Origin: JBGPTF01 sp041490445
Lineage (GTDB): Bacteria; Acidobacteriota; Terriglobia; Acidiferrales; UBA7541
Length of the DNA stretch: 64,000 nucleotides
Direction: 5' to 3'
Assembly (NCBI GenBank): GCA_041490445.1
Contig: JBGPTF010000007.1
Location: forward strand, 1 to 64,000
The position numbers and the translations under genes are program-made. Positions 19,737 through 28,887 of the stretch are shown here, one piece after another. Under the pieces are notes generated by a model, which was not told where the DNA came from, made no database searches, and saw only the letters and a program-made list of their open reading frames with translations. The stretch's first letter is position 1, and each line of letters opens with the position of its first letter.

Positions 19737-19781
19737 GCCGGCATCTTGCCGGCCGTGAATTTGTCCCGGCGCGCCGGGACA
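19737..19781 (-). repeat. Two inverted repeats in the rpsI-rpsB spacer
   Basis: A perfect 20-bp palindrome TGTCCCGGCGCGCCGGGACA (19762-19781) lies 10 bp after the rpsI stop. A hairpin with a 7-bp stem and three-base loop (GCCGGCA/TGCCGGC, 19737-19753) follows. No T-tract follows on the minus strand, so a simple terminator is unlikely. A leader element for rpsB or an RNA-processing site is possible. Confidence 0.6.
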
Positions 19782-19791
19782 GGCCATCCAA

Positions 19792-20214
19792 CTAACGCTT
19801 ACTGAACTGGAAGCGCTTGCGGGCACCCTTCTGCCCGTACTTCTTGCGCTCCTTCATGCGCGAATCGCGCGTAAGGAAACCGTTCTTGCGCAGGCCGTGG
19901 CGCAGCTCGGTATTGAACAGCGAGAGAGCGCGCGACAGGCCCATGCGCACCGCGCCGGCCTGTCCGCCGCCGCCGCCGCCCTTCACCATGGCGCTCACGT
20001 CCACCTGCTGCTGGGTGTTCGTGAATTTCAGCGGCTCGACCGCGGCCGTATGCCACGAGACGTTGTGAAAATATTCCTGCACCGGCCGGCCGTTCACCGT
20101 AAAGCGGCCCGAGCCGGGCTTGATGTACACGCGCGCCACTGATTCCTTGCGGCGCCCGGTGCCGTACGCGGGCTTTCCCAGAATTATTTCGACAGGGTTC
20201 GCAGTCTCGCTCAA
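19792..20214 (-). CDS. rpsI: 30S ribosomal protein S9
   Basis: S9 reaches the P-site tRNA with its C-terminal tail. The 140-aa protein has YGTGRRKESVARVYIKPG, the GGGGGGQAGAVRMGLSRAL segment and the conserved end KKYGQKGARKRFQFSKR. The start MSETANPVEI has an AGGAGGAA ribosome site. The gene is 58 bp downstream of rplM, the universal rplM-rpsI pair, and shares its promoter at 20761-20789. Confidence 0.97.
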   Translation of the reverse strand: MSETANPVEIILGKPAYGTGRRKESVARVYIKPGSGRFTVNGRPVQEYFHNVSWHTAAVEPLKFTNTQQQVDVSAMVKGGGGGGQAGAVRMGLSRALSLFNTELRHGLRKNGFLTRDSRMKERKKYGQKGARKRFQFSKR

Positions 20215-20272
20215 CGTTCCTCCTGCTTACTCTTTGCATTCACGCAAAATTCTGTGCGGTGATCGCCGCGGG

Positions 20273-20734
20273 CTACTGCGAGATGAGCTGGGGCTTCTGC
20301 CCGGCGTGACGGGCCAGTCCCTTGTCGCCGACATAGACGCGAAGCTTGCGGGCGCGCTTGGCGCGCAGCTTGTTCTTCGGCAGCATCCCGAGCACCGCTT
20401 CGCGCACCACCCAGTCCGCGCGCTTCGGCATCAGCCGGCTGATCGGCGTTTCCTTCAGCCCGCCGGGATAGCCGCTGTGACTGCGGTACATTTTCTGGTC
20501 GAGCTTGTTGCCGGTCAGACGGATCCGCTCGGCGTTGATCACGACCACGTGATCGCCGCAGTCGAGATACGGGGTGAAGTTGGGCTTGTCCTTGCCGATC
20601 AGCAGCCGCGCCACGTGCGTCGCCAGCCTGCCGAGCACCTGCCCGGAAGCGTCCACGACGTACCACTGCTTGCCGTAGGTCAGCTCTTCGACTTCCCGTC
20701 CCCGAGGTACATACGTCCGCGTCAACACAGTCAC
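20273..20734 (-). CDS. rplM: 50S ribosomal protein L13
   Basis: L13 is an early-assembly 50S protein. The sequence shows KQWYVVDASGQVLGRLATHVA, GDHVVVINAERIRLTG, YRSHSGYPGG and MLPKNKLRAKRARKLRVYVG. Two GTG codons compete for the start: 20734 (used here, 153 aa) and 20728, two codons on, which has AAAGG at a better distance of seven bases. The promoter at 20761-20789 gives a leader of only about 20-26 nt. Confidence 0.95.
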   Translation of the reverse strand: MTVLTRTYVPRGREVEELTYGKQWYVVDASGQVLGRLATHVARLLIGKDKPNFTPYLDCGDHVVVINAERIRLTGNKLDQKMYRSHSGYPGGLKETPISRLMPKRADWVVREAVLGMLPKNKLRAKRARKLRVYVGDKGLARHAGQKPQLISQ

Positions 20735-20760
20735 ACCTTTCTCGAGAGAGACAATCGGTA

Positions 20761-20789
20761 AGAGTACGGGATGCGCGCATTTTTGTCAA
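20761..20789 (-). promoter_or_regulatory. Promoter of rplM-rpsI
   Basis: On the minus strand TTGACA (20784-20789), a 17-bp spacer and TACTCT (20761-20766). The expected start of transcription is near 20754, just upstream of rplM. It may also serve rpsB and tsf by read-through. Confidence 0.72.
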
Positions 20790-21755
20790 CGCGATGCCGC
20801 ACGCGTTTGTATTTTTCCTGCAGATGAAATGAAAAAGCCGTGGTGCAAGTCGAGCTACATGCTCAAAATGAATGACAAGAAGCAGAGCGAAGTTCCCATC
20901 AGCCGGGCGCAGACCAAGCGCCCCCGCGAATTCTTGAAAATGTGAGCCTAGCGCTTTCCTCGGCCCGCACAAGAGGCGGGTTTGCCGAGCACCGAAATGT
21001 TTGCGGGCCTGGCGGTAGGGCCGTTTCGCTTGTTCTTTAGAAAAAGTGCGATTTTGTTGCGATTTGGAAGAGGCGCACCTGTTTGTTTTCAATGAGGTAC
21101 GGCCGATTCTGTTTGAGAAAGTGTTGCGATTAGATTCGAGAAGCGATGAAGCAGGCAAAGGAGTTAAAGGAGGAGTAAAAACAAGAGGCAGAGGAGGTAG
21201 TGGAGGCAACGAACGCAGAGGAAGCAAAGGAAGCAGAGGAAGTAGAGGACGTAGAGGAAGTAGAGAAAAAGAAGAGGCAGGCTTCAGGCGGGAGCCCGGT
21301 TCTGGGTAAAGTAAGCCGACGCGGGAAGATCGTGGGGCGAGGCGGCCGCTTTTGGCTCGTGAAGCCACGGGCTAGGGTAGCGGGGATGCGGGCGAAATGC
21401 AAATTGGAGTGCGTGTGGACAGGGGAAGATAGGTGGGAGGTGATGGGTGATAGGTGGGAGGGGATCAGGGGAGTCCGAGGCGAAGAGTTGAGAAGTTGAG
21501 AGTTCAAGGTTGAAAGGCGAAAATTGAGAGGTGGAAAGAGTGGGAAGGGCCGACTATCGACGGTGATGGAGGGCTGTCAGTCTCCGGGAAGCGCGTTGTG
21601 TGGCGAGTAGATTGTTTCCGAGTGCGCCGTCACTCGCGAGGAATTATGTTTCGGAGGACGGCCAAGCGAGGTGGAGGAACCACATGTACAGCTTGGCGAC
21701 CTATCAACCGCTGAGACGAAAAACGAGAACGCACAAAAGGGGAGCTTCTGGCTTT
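20790..21755. other. Gene-poor region with purine-rich low-complexity sequence
   Basis: About 965 bp with no supportable gene. From roughly 21110 to 21560 the plus strand is strongly purine-biased and made of degenerate short repeats, including the 9-bp array at 21188-21268 and a partial direct repeat of GATAGGTGGGAGG around 21428-21462. Open frames here are low-complexity (Arg/Gly- or Glu-rich) and lack ribosome sites. Confidence 0.6.
21188..21268 (+). repeat. 9-bp minisatellite, unit GYAGAGGAA, nine copies
   Basis: Nine consecutive 9-bp units. Those at 21215-21268 are close to GCAGAGGAA or GTAGAGGAA; the first three (21188-21214) are more degenerate. One frame would read as a repeated Ala/Val-Glu-Glu pattern, but no start with a ribosome site serves it. 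The same unit recurs at 44925-44960. Confidence 0.8.
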
Positions 21756-22667
21756 CTACGGCGGCATCCACGTATCAGCCACGTCCTTCTCACAGATGTC
21801 TATATCTTCGCCCAGGTTCAAAGAGAAAAGTCCGTTCTGGGACCGTATAACAAGTAGGAATATGCTGGTCGCATTCAGAAGCGCGAACTCCGCCTCGTGG
21901 CGGTTCCTCTCAGCCATTTGTTCTTCGTTCGGTCTATCGGGAAAGGCGGAAGCAAGGGTTGCGTGGATCACGAAGTTGGGGATGACGTATGCGCCCAAGT
22001 AGAATCTGCGGAACGAGTCCCCTACTTTGTGCACCATAGATGCCAGGTCGATGTCCCATGAAAACGCCGTACCACTATGGCCACACTTCTTGCACAGGAT
22101 TGTTTGGAATTCTGGTTTAACCTTCTGGTACGACTCTCTAAACTGTTCAACCGTCTGGGGCTTCATGATTTCGTCAAATTCTTTTTCCGATACAATGCTG
22201 AGGGCCGCCTTCACTGCCTTGTGCTCTTGTATGGCCGCGAACCTGACGAACCGCTCAGCTTTTTCAGGGTGCTCAATCATGTACGCCAATGCGACCGCCC
22301 GTTCATAGAGTCCCCTCAGCACCTTCGAAGCTCCGATGCCATATCCGTTTACGGCAAGGAACAAAACTTCCAGGAAGTCCTCGCGGCACGTCTGGCCGAG
22401 GTTGAAGCAGATGTCCTCAGTCCGGTTCTTCGGCTGAAAGCTTCGCCCGAAGCATTTGTTAGCAAGAGTTATGAGGCGCTCGAACGCCGGATAGAATTTC
22501 GGGTTGCCGTTGAAGAAGGCTTCTGACTGTGTCGTCTCGCCGAATTCGAAGGCCATAAGAACTCCAGCAGTTCTCTTTGAGCGTCTGTTCCAGAGGACCC
22601 TCAGCAGGGCCCCAGAGATCATAATTACAAGTGTAGCTAATGTGAGCTTCCGCCCATTAGGCATCAT
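21756..22667 (-). CDS. DUF5677-like protein, probably horizontally acquired
   Basis: A 303-aa protein resembling the DUF5677 family: KVLRGLYERAVALAYMIEHPEKAERFVRFA, a paired-cysteine segment ILCKKCGHSGTAFSW and a C-terminal helical region ending near DVADTWMPP. With the start MMPNGRKLTLATLVIMISG it has one N-terminal membrane segment (about residues 6-22). An internal ATG at 22559 (MAFEFGETTQ) has a much better ribosome site (GGAG, five bases) and would give a soluble 267-aa form. The promoter at 22725-22753 excludes the longest frame. Its AT-richer composition suggests transfer. Function unknown. Confidence 0.7.
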   Translation of the reverse strand: MMPNGRKLTLATLVIMISGALLRVLWNRRSKRTAGVLMAFEFGETTQSEAFFNGNPKFYPAFERLITLANKCFGRSFQPKNRTEDICFNLGQTCREDFLEVLFLAVNGYGIGASKVLRGLYERAVALAYMIEHPEKAERFVRFAAIQEHKAVKAALSIVSEKEFDEIMKPQTVEQFRESYQKVKPEFQTILCKKCGHSGTAFSWDIDLASMVHKVGDSFRRFYLGAYVIPNFVIHATLASAFPDRPNEEQMAERNRHEAEFALLNATSIFLLVIRSQNGLFSLNLGEDIDICEKDVADTWMPP

Positions 22668-22724
22668 ATCTAGCTGACAGCCTAGGAACGGGCACCTCCA
22701 CGATTGCGGTGCGGATAAGTTGGC

Positions 22725-22753
22725 ATCATAAGTCGACCTGCACCTCTTGCCAA
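22725..22753 (-). promoter_or_regulatory. Promoter of the DUF5677-like gene
   Basis: On the minus strand TTGGCA (22748-22753), a 17-bp spacer and TATGAT (22725-22730). The expected start near 22718 leaves about 50 nt before the ATG at 22667. Confidence 0.65.
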
Positions 22754-23324
22754 CTGCCAACACGATTCCGGCCGTATTGTCGCGGACTCGGAAACTTTCC
22801 CCGCACCTTGCGGCTCCTTCTCTGACGTCGGCGGTCACTCGGCCGTACAGTCGGCTGATCGGGAGCTGGGGCTAGAGAGGCTGGGTGGGAACCACGTCCA
22901 CCGTCCCGCAGCAGCTTCCCGACAAAAGGCGTCGGGACGCACAAAACGCGGAAGCCGGGCGGGGATGGCGGCAATGACGGTACGCTTGATGGTTCGGCTC
23001 CGCTCACCACAGGGGCCGTGCCCTGACGAGAATCATGGGCGGAATGGCGCGGCGATGAAAGCTCTCGGTTCGAGCGAACTTTTCATCAGAAGGGGAGGTT
23101 TCCCACCCTCGCAAAAGCGGCGAGGGATGGGCACCCCGAGAACCGTTCATAATAATATGGAGTTGGTTAGGCCAAGTTTGCTCTCGACGTGTGCCACCCG
23201 CCCTACGAGGACACTGCGATTGCGCGGGAGGTGCCCGCACAACACGCGCGAGCCGGGCGGTTCGCGAACCGCCCCTACGAAAGGATTTGCGGCGCGGGGC
23301 GTTCGAGGCGTGAGGCGGCCGGCG
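22754..23324. other. Intergenic region with REP-like palindrome
   Basis: About 570 bp with no supportable gene. It includes a perfect 20-bp palindrome GGGCGGTTCGCGAACCGCCC at 23255-23274, followed by CCTACGAAAGG, and a related CGCCCTACGAGG at about 23208. Such elements look like repetitive extragenic palindromes. Confidence 0.5.
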
Positions 23325-25160
23325 CTACATGGCGGCGGAGACGACGGGAGGACCGAGCGGAACCACGTGAATAGTGTCGGGGTTCGCGGCGCCGGGAATC
23401 GTGTGCACCAGATTCAGATCGTAGTCGTAAACGCGGACGCCGCTCTTATCCACGAGGATGAACCGGCGAGCCTCGGGACGGAAGGCGAAGAAGTCGGCAT
23501 GGTCGAATTTCTTGAGGGTGTCCGCGTCGCCGGGGCGGAAGACATCCACTGCCGCCGGAGAAAAGGCGAAGACGACATCCATCTCGGGATCATAGCGGAG
23601 GCTGGTCTTGGGAATCTGCTTTTCGAGAAGCACCTTCCCTTCTCCACTGTCAAACAGCAGCAGCTTCTGCGAGGAGCAGGAGAGGAACTGGCTTCCGTCC
23701 TTGCGCAAATAGAGCGAAGACGGTCCGACGCCAAAACCGGTGGCGATTTTCTGCGGGCTGGTATGCGTCTTGGTTTCGACCACGGTGATGTCCATGGTGC
23801 GGCTGTTGAAGACGTAAAGAAAATTTCCGGTGGGGGAAAAGGCCATGGTCTTGATGGCCTGGGGGAGCCCCGCGGAATAGCCGCCAAGGGGGTATCCGAC
23901 GGGGTAGTAGCCGACCATCTGATATTGCACCTGCGCGAGCACATCCACCGAGGCCGCCGCAAGCCCCTGCATGAACTTAATTCCCCCGCGCCCCGTGGAG
24001 AACTGCGCCAGTTTCTTTTTTTCCTGAAGGTCAACGACGGTCACGCTGTCGCCGAGCTCGTTGACGTAGAGGCGCGTTTCCGACGGGTCCAGACGCGCCT
24101 CAAGGATCGTGCCGGGCAGAGGGGTGCGGCCAAGCTCGGAGAAGTCGCGGGCGTCAAAAAGAATGGCTTCCTTGCCAGCGCAGAGGATGAACCGGGATGT
24201 TTTCGGACCGTAAACCAGCAGATCCGGCGGCGGAACGTCGAGCGACTTAAGAACCTGCCCCTTGTCCAGAACAATGAGCTTGCCCTTCTTGTCGGTCTTG
24301 CCGCCAAGGAAATAGCGGCCGTCAGGGCCGCGAACGAATAGGCGCTTTTGCGTGCCGGCCTCGATGAGCGAACCAACCAGCTTCCCTTCCGAGTTGACGA
24401 GGACGACGCCCGTCGTGAGTTCGAGGTAGCGCAGGCCGGGTTCGCCTGAATCGTGGAAACGGACGGGAGGCGCGGGAAGAGGTGATTTCTCGATGGTCTG
24501 CGTGGCGGTGTTGACGAGAGCCAGCTCGGGCGAGGAGCCGGGGCGCTTCTCGAAGCCGCGGAGTGCAAGGATCAAGAGGTTCGAAGAAGGAATGTGCCAG
24601 GAGTCGGCAGGCTCGGAGGAAAGCGCGGTATCGCCTTTTAATTTGCCCGCGGCGATGTCTAGAAACGACACGCGCGGAGAGATGTGCTTTTTTTCGTTCT
24701 TGCTGACCTGACCGTAGCTGACCACGAGCAGGGTGGAACCATCGGCGGTAAACGCCAGGAGAGTCGGGCGGAACGGGACCGGGTAACGGCCGAGAAGCTG
24801 ATATTCGGGACGCTTGAGGAGGACGACGGCGCTCTGGTTTTCACCTTTGGGCCAATACTCATGGACTCCGCCCCAGGTGAAGTTCTGGGTTGTCGGGCCG
24901 TAGATGGCGACGGCGGCGAGCTTCCCATCGGGCGAGAGCAGGACGTGATTCGCGCCCTCGCCGAGCTCGAGCTTGACGGGCAAGTCGGAAGAATGCGGAG
25001 GGACAACGAAGGCGTCCTTGCCGTGAATCAACCACAGCTCGTGTTCCGCAGGCGAGTCCAGCGGCAAAGCTGCAAGCAGCGTGGAGGCAAAAACCAGCAG
25101 AGCCAGAACTGAACTACAACGGCGGAAGACTCGAAGGGCAGCATCCGGAAGGGGATTCAT
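23325..25160 (-). CDS. Secreted beta-propeller (YVTN/WD40-like) protein
   Basis: A 611-aa exported protein. The start MNPLPDAALRVFRRC leads into a signal peptide (SSVLALLVFASTLLAALP, about residues 17-35). AAAGGAG lies nine bases before the ATG at 25160. The rest is a run of blade-like repeats with LLSPDGKLAAVAIYG, LAFTADGSTLLVVSYG, MAFSPTGNFLYVFNSRTMDITVVET and FAFRPEARRFILVDKSGVRVYDYD, typical of six- to eight-bladed propellers that bind ligands or proteins outside the cell. No catalytic motif is evident. It is transcribed from 25225-25253, a promoter duplicated upstream of the neighbouring cupin gene. Confidence 0.75.
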   Translation of the reverse strand: MNPLPDAALRVFRRCSSVLALLVFASTLLAALPLDSPAEHELWLIHGKDAFVVPPHSSDLPVKLELGEGANHVLLSPDGKLAAVAIYGPTTQNFTWGGVHEYWPKGENQSAVVLLKRPEYQLLGRYPVPFRPTLLAFTADGSTLLVVSYGQVSKNEKKHISPRVSFLDIAAGKLKGDTALSSEPADSWHIPSSNLLILALRGFEKRPGSSPELALVNTATQTIEKSPLPAPPVRFHDSGEPGLRYLELTTGVVLVNSEGKLVGSLIEAGTQKRLFVRGPDGRYFLGGKTDKKGKLIVLDKGQVLKSLDVPPPDLLVYGPKTSRFILCAGKEAILFDARDFSELGRTPLPGTILEARLDPSETRLYVNELGDSVTVVDLQEKKKLAQFSTGRGGIKFMQGLAAASVDVLAQVQYQMVGYYPVGYPLGGYSAGLPQAIKTMAFSPTGNFLYVFNSRTMDITVVETKTHTSPQKIATGFGVGPSSLYLRKDGSQFLSCSSQKLLLFDSGEGKVLLEKQIPKTSLRYDPEMDVVFAFSPAAVDVFRPGDADTLKKFDHADFFAFRPEARRFILVDKSGVRVYDYDLNLVHTIPGAANPDTIHVVPLGPPVVSAAM

Positions 25161-25212
25161 CAGGACCGACTCCTTTCGGCCAATGCAGCCGGAATTTCCG
25201 ATCCCAACTTCG

Positions 25213-25273
25213 TCTTTGCGCAGAACCATATGCCCGCCGCCCTCTGGTGTCAATCTCGGATCGCGATCCGCCG
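25213..25273 (-). promoter_or_regulatory. Promoter-palindrome cassette, copy A
   Basis: On the minus strand: palindrome GGATCGCGATCC (25258-25269), then TTGACA (25248-25253), a 17-bp spacer and TATGGT (25225-25230). The roughly 60-bp block is nearly identical to 25940-25999. The palindrome ends four bases upstream of the -35, a typical place for a regulator site. It drives the beta-propeller gene with a leader of about 58 nt. Confidence 0.75.
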
Positions 25274-25481
25274 CACCCGAGATCGGCCGGCACGAACCCG
25301 CCGTCCGTCAGGTGGAAAAGTCCCTCGGCCCCGCGAGAGATCTGGTCAATAACTCCGGGACGGCCGCGATCCATCCGGCGATGGAGAAAAGTTAGGAAGA
25401 AGGGGACTATGTGCACGGTGGATACACCACTAGCGTCAGTTCCTGGCAACTGTTCCGTGTACGCTGCGAATTCGGGTACCG

Positions 25482-25889
25482 CTACTTTTTCTTGGCCGGG
25501 GCTTTCATGTGAGGCTTGCCCTTCATTTCAATCAGTAACGCATGAGCTTCGCCGGGGCCCATCATTTCACTCGCGTGGGACTCTGCATCTCTCCACACCG
25601 CCTGACCGGCTTGGTTATCCCGCACCGAGGTCTCACCAGAAGGAGAGGTGTTCTTGGTTTTGCCAGTTACAAACGAATAGATGATGAGAGCCGGGTGCGA
25701 GTGCATGGGGATCTTCTCGCCGGCTTTAGCGTGGAAATCAAGCACCCGCACGTGCGCGTTGTCCAGCAGCACCTTAAAATTGTTCGGCGCCACTTTCACG
25801 GGGTCCTGCGCCTGTGCTGTCCCTGCGGCGAGGACCAAGACTGCTGCTACAAACAGGACTGCCAGGTTCACATGGCGTAAATGCCTCAT
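25482..25889 (-). CDS. Secreted cupin-domain protein
   Basis: A 135-aa protein with a clear signal peptide (NLAVLFVAAVLVLAAGTAQA, cleaved before QDPVKV) and a single cupin barrel: VRVLDFHAKAGEKIPMHSHPALIIYSFVTG carries the first cupin motif with His ligands, and ESHASEMMGPGEAHALLIEMKG the second. Cupins of this size bind a metal; the reaction is unknown. AAGGAG lies seven bases before the ATG at 25889. The upstream frame is not used because it runs into the promoter at 25952-25980. Confidence 0.82.
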   Translation of the reverse strand: MRHLRHVNLAVLFVAAVLVLAAGTAQAQDPVKVAPNNFKVLLDNAHVRVLDFHAKAGEKIPMHSHPALIIYSFVTGKTKNTSPSGETSVRDNQAGQAVWRDAESHASEMMGPGEAHALLIEMKGKPHMKAPAKKK

Positions 25890-25939
25890 CGTTGATCTCC
25901 TTTTTTGTTTTTTGGCCGGAAATCCCCATTTCAACTTTA

Positions 25940-25999
25940 TCTTTGCGCAGAAACATATGCCCGCCGCCCTCTGGTGTCAATCTCGGATCGCGATCCGCC
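25940..25999 (-). promoter_or_regulatory. Promoter-palindrome cassette, copy B
   Basis: On the minus strand: palindrome GGATCGCGATCC (25985-25996), TTGACA (25975-25980), 17-bp spacer, TATGTT (25952-25957). It differs from copy A at one -10 base (TATGTT against TATGGT). The predicted start near 25945 precedes the cupin gene by about 55 nt. Confidence 0.75.
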
Positions 26000-26135
26000 C
26001 GCTCCCGAAATCGCCCTGTGCAAATCATCAGATTACCCATTCCCGACCGGAGATATGTGGGCCTTGGAATCTCGTACGAGCTGCGAATGGTCGAGACGTG
26101 GGCGAAGAGGCCACTCACCTTCCACGCCGTAGCGC

Positions 26136-26164
26136 TTGACAGTGGTCGTCGCCGGAAGTACTTT
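26136..26164 (+). promoter_or_regulatory. Promoter of the frameshifted DUF2846 gene (duplicate 1)
   Basis: TTGACA (26136-26141), 17-bp spacer, TACTTT (26159-26164). The same element, one spacer base different, lies at 28859-28887 before the intact paralogue. Confidence 0.65.
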
Positions 26165-26247
26165 ACGCACGGTCAATCATCTTCGCCGCGCCCTGCGATC
26201 CTGGGAAGTAGGCCCGATTCATACCTATTCCTCCGGAGGCGAAGAAG

Positions 26248-26834
26248 ATGAGACGCTGTTCTTGGGTTCTTCCCCTGTTGTTGGTCCTCGCGTGCGCATT
26301 TTCGCTGCGCGCGCAGCAACCCCCCCGAAAAACCGCCCGAAGCACCCCCAGCGGCGCAGGCGGCGCCTGCTACACCGGCAACGCCGGCCACGCCCGCTGC
26401 ACCCGCCGCTCCGGCCGTTGCGGCGCCGATGGGCGAGAAAGTCATCGTCTACGTTTACCGCTCGAAGCGGTACGCGGGCTATGCGCTCGAACCGTCGGTC
26501 TATGTGGACGACAAAGAAGTCGCGCGCATGGACAACGGCCGTTGCTTCGCCGTCAAGCTGACCCCGGGACCGCACAGCATCCGATCGAACGACAAAGCTT
26601 CAGGAATTGAAATGCCGTTCGAGGCGGGACAGAAATATTTCGTGCGCGTTGACCTGATTACAGGCTTCTGGAAAGGGCACGGGGGAGCAGCGCATCAAAG
26701 AGGGCAAGCAGGCGCTGAACATGACTCGGTTGAGCTCCCATCGCTTCCGCTCGAACGAGGTGCGGCTGGGGTGCGTGTACTGGCATATAACCTGGGAATC
26801 TGTAGCGGCGACTGGCGCTGCCAAAGGGAATTGA
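26248..26834 (+). pseudogene. Frameshifted DUF2846 paralogue
   Basis: The start MRRCSWVLPLLLVLACAF is a signal peptide identical in design to the intact gene at 28971. A run of seven C (about 26320-26326; five C then GG in the paralogue) adds one base and breaks the frame. The downstream frame then continues with VIVYVYRSKRYAGYALEPSV up to about 26684. At a run of five G there (26681-26685) the sequence diverges from the paralogue; a one-base shift opens another frame (EQRIKEGKQALNMTRL) that ends at 26834. Two indels in homopolymers could be real decay or sequencing error. The ribosome site GGAGG is retained. Confidence 0.75.
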
Positions 26835-26981
26835 GAGCCGGTCGCTTCAACACCGTCGGAGCAGGCCAGATGGGCGTGCAATCTTTGCCGTTTTCGAAGT
26901 CAAACAGGAAATCCCGGTCTAGCCCCTGTGGAAACCAAGTAGGAACCCAAACCGACAACTCGATAGCCCAAGGAGGCAGCC

Positions 26982-28616
26982 ATGCGGAAGTTGCGTCTCG
27001 CTTTTTTGCTTCTTGTGCTCCCCATCCCTTTGCGCCTGGGTGCCGCTCAAGCTCCGCCCAAGGTCCCGGAGGAAGCTCGGACCGATTCACAAGTCGAAGG
27101 GCATTGGCGAATAACGCCTTTGGTAGTGAAAGGCGCACAGGCGCCTGAGACCAACGGGCAATTCCAAGAATTCGGAGAGACTTACGCGTTGGAGAACGCC
27201 CTTGTCTTCTGGGCCCGCTTCGGGCCAGGCAACAAGGATTGGGGACTGTTCTCAGTCCGAGAGGGAAAGGTTTCGAAAGTTTTCCTACAGGATGTTCCAT
27301 TCGCCGCTCCGGATGGGCGCAAGGTCAAGGTGAACGATCTTATCCCCGCGGTTCTACACGCCGGCAAACGCATGCTCTACATCTCGACCGAGTCCCCCGA
27401 CCACGTGTATGGCTGGGACGGCGAGCGGCTGGTTCGAGTCCTGTGCGCCGGGGACCAACTCGAGGTCAGCGGGGTTCGCTATACGATCAAGAAAGCGACG
27501 GTATTCAATGTGGACCCCGAGGGACGCGCGTTGCTCTACTACGATGCAAACCAGCCGCAGCACATGAATGGCTGGGTGCTGCATGATGGCACGAGCTTCA
27601 CTCCGCTTTGGAAGGAAGGAGACACGCTGCCGGGAATGCCGGGAGTCCAGATCAAGAACCTGTCCGCGGGGCACTTTTGTGTTACGAATTGCGTGAAGGA
27701 ACCCCGGTTACTCGAAGATGGTTCCATCCTGGCCTTCCTTGAGGTCACCGGGGCGCCCTACAAGAAGGCGCTGTTTCACATCGCGCGCGACAAGACTGAG
27801 ACAATGATCACCGATGAGTTTCAGGGTGCCGGCAGCCTCGACGAGAAACTGCTGGCTGCGGCCGCGAAAATCCGCGCCGATTGGCCAGATTTGCCAAAGA
27901 AATTCTGGGCCGGCCGGATGGCAATCAGCATGGAGGATGTGCTGGCTGCGCGATCAAATAGTTTCGTAGTGAGCTTGAGTGGATACATGCACAGCAAAGA
28001 TGATAGGGCACTCCTGTGGCGCCCTTTGCTGCTTTTCTCCGACCAAGGTCAGGTGCGAGTATTTAGCGTGGAAGATCGTGAGTTCAAGAAGATGCCGCAC
28101 CACTGGTACGACCAGTTGGATGTCGAGTTTGCGTTCGATCGCGCAATGTTTCTTGGCCCTGATTCACCACGCGTCCTGGTTACGGTGAAGGTGAGTAAGA
28201 GGACCCAAGGCATCGACTTTTCTTTTCCCGGCCTGTATTTTTGGGATGGCGAGAAGCTCTTGCCAATATCCTGGGAAACGGCTTTGGGGATGGATGCTGC
28301 GACGGTCATGAAAATGCTCGAATCGAAGCCGGAGCATCTTTGGAACCCGACGGTGGTGAAAACGATTGGACTGTGGAGGATCGGCGGACCCGTGAGCGGG
28401 GTGGGAGTGTTGTTGCCTGTGGGAGGGCCCACTGGACCGCGGTGGTTTGTCGGATCGGCCTCTGCGAACGGCCAGTTGGAGCAGTCGCCGCAATTTCAGG
28501 TGGCGGGCCGCACCGTAAAAGTCGCCAACGTCGTCGCTTGGAAAAGTCCTAACGAGGCCCTGGTCCAGTTGGAAGATGGTTTTTTCCTGCTGAGGAACCC
28601 GGTGGAGGTGAAGTGA
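26982..28616 (+). CDS. Secreted protein of unknown function, 544 aa
   Basis: A strong ribosome site (AAGGAGG) precedes the ATG. The first 22 residues form a signal peptide (RLAFLLLVLPIPLRLGAAQA). The mature part is mainly beta-rich with repeated phrases of the type VFWARFGPGNKDWGLFSVREGK, VYGWDGERLVRVLCAGD and LYFWDGEKLLPISW, suggesting a propeller-like fold that I cannot assign to a named family. It lies between the two copies of the DUF2846 duplication on the same strand. No catalytic motif was identified. Confidence 0.7.
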   Translation: MRKLRLAFLLLVLPIPLRLGAAQAPPKVPEEARTDSQVEGHWRITPLVVKGAQAPETNGQFQEFGETYALENALVFWARFGPGNKDWGLFSVREGKVSKVFLQDVPFAAPDGRKVKVNDLIPAVLHAGKRMLYISTESPDHVYGWDGERLVRVLCAGDQLEVSGVRYTIKKATVFNVDPEGRALLYYDANQPQHMNGWVLHDGTSFTPLWKEGDTLPGMPGVQIKNLSAGHFCVTNCVKEPRLLEDGSILAFLEVTGAPYKKALFHIARDKTETMITDEFQGAGSLDEKLLAAAAKIRADWPDLPKKFWAGRMAISMEDVLAARSNSFVVSLSGYMHSKDDRALLWRPLLLFSDQGQVRVFSVEDREFKKMPHHWYDQLDVEFAFDRAMFLGPDSPRVLVTVKVSKRTQGIDFSFPGLYFWDGEKLLPISWETALGMDAATVMKMLESKPEHLWNPTVVKTIGLWRIGGPVSGVGVLLPVGGPTGPRWFVGSASANGQLEQSPQFQVAGRTVKVANVVAWKSPNEALVQLEDGFFLLRNPVEVK

Positions 28617-28858
28617 CTTCTGCCACTCTTCCCTTGCCCAACTGTGTAGGTTCCCGTGTCCTGTTTTTCCACTTTTATGGGGTCATCACATGAAGCGCAG
28701 AATATGGGTTGTAAATGCACCGCAGGGGTCTAGTTTCCTTCAATCTTCTTTTTGAGATGCTTCGCGCACGCCTCGGCGGACGTTTGTGCGCCGTGAAGCG
28801 TGCTTTTCTTGTTGACGGCGTAGGCGAAGAGGCCCACTCACCTTCCACGCCGTGGCGC

Positions 28859-28887
28859 TTGACAGTGGTCGTCGCGGGAAGTACTTT
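28859..28887 (+). promoter_or_regulatory. Promoter of the intact DUF2846 gene (duplicate 2)
   Basis: TTGACA (28859-28864), 17-bp spacer, TACTTT (28882-28887). It is conserved with 26136-26164 within the duplicated block. Confidence 0.65.

Noticed and set aside
21188..21268. CRISPR array
   Set aside because: The 9-bp units are directly adjacent with no spacers.
21046..21499. Gly/Arg-rich and Glu-rich small open frames
   Set aside because: They are products of purine-rich repeats without ribosome sites.
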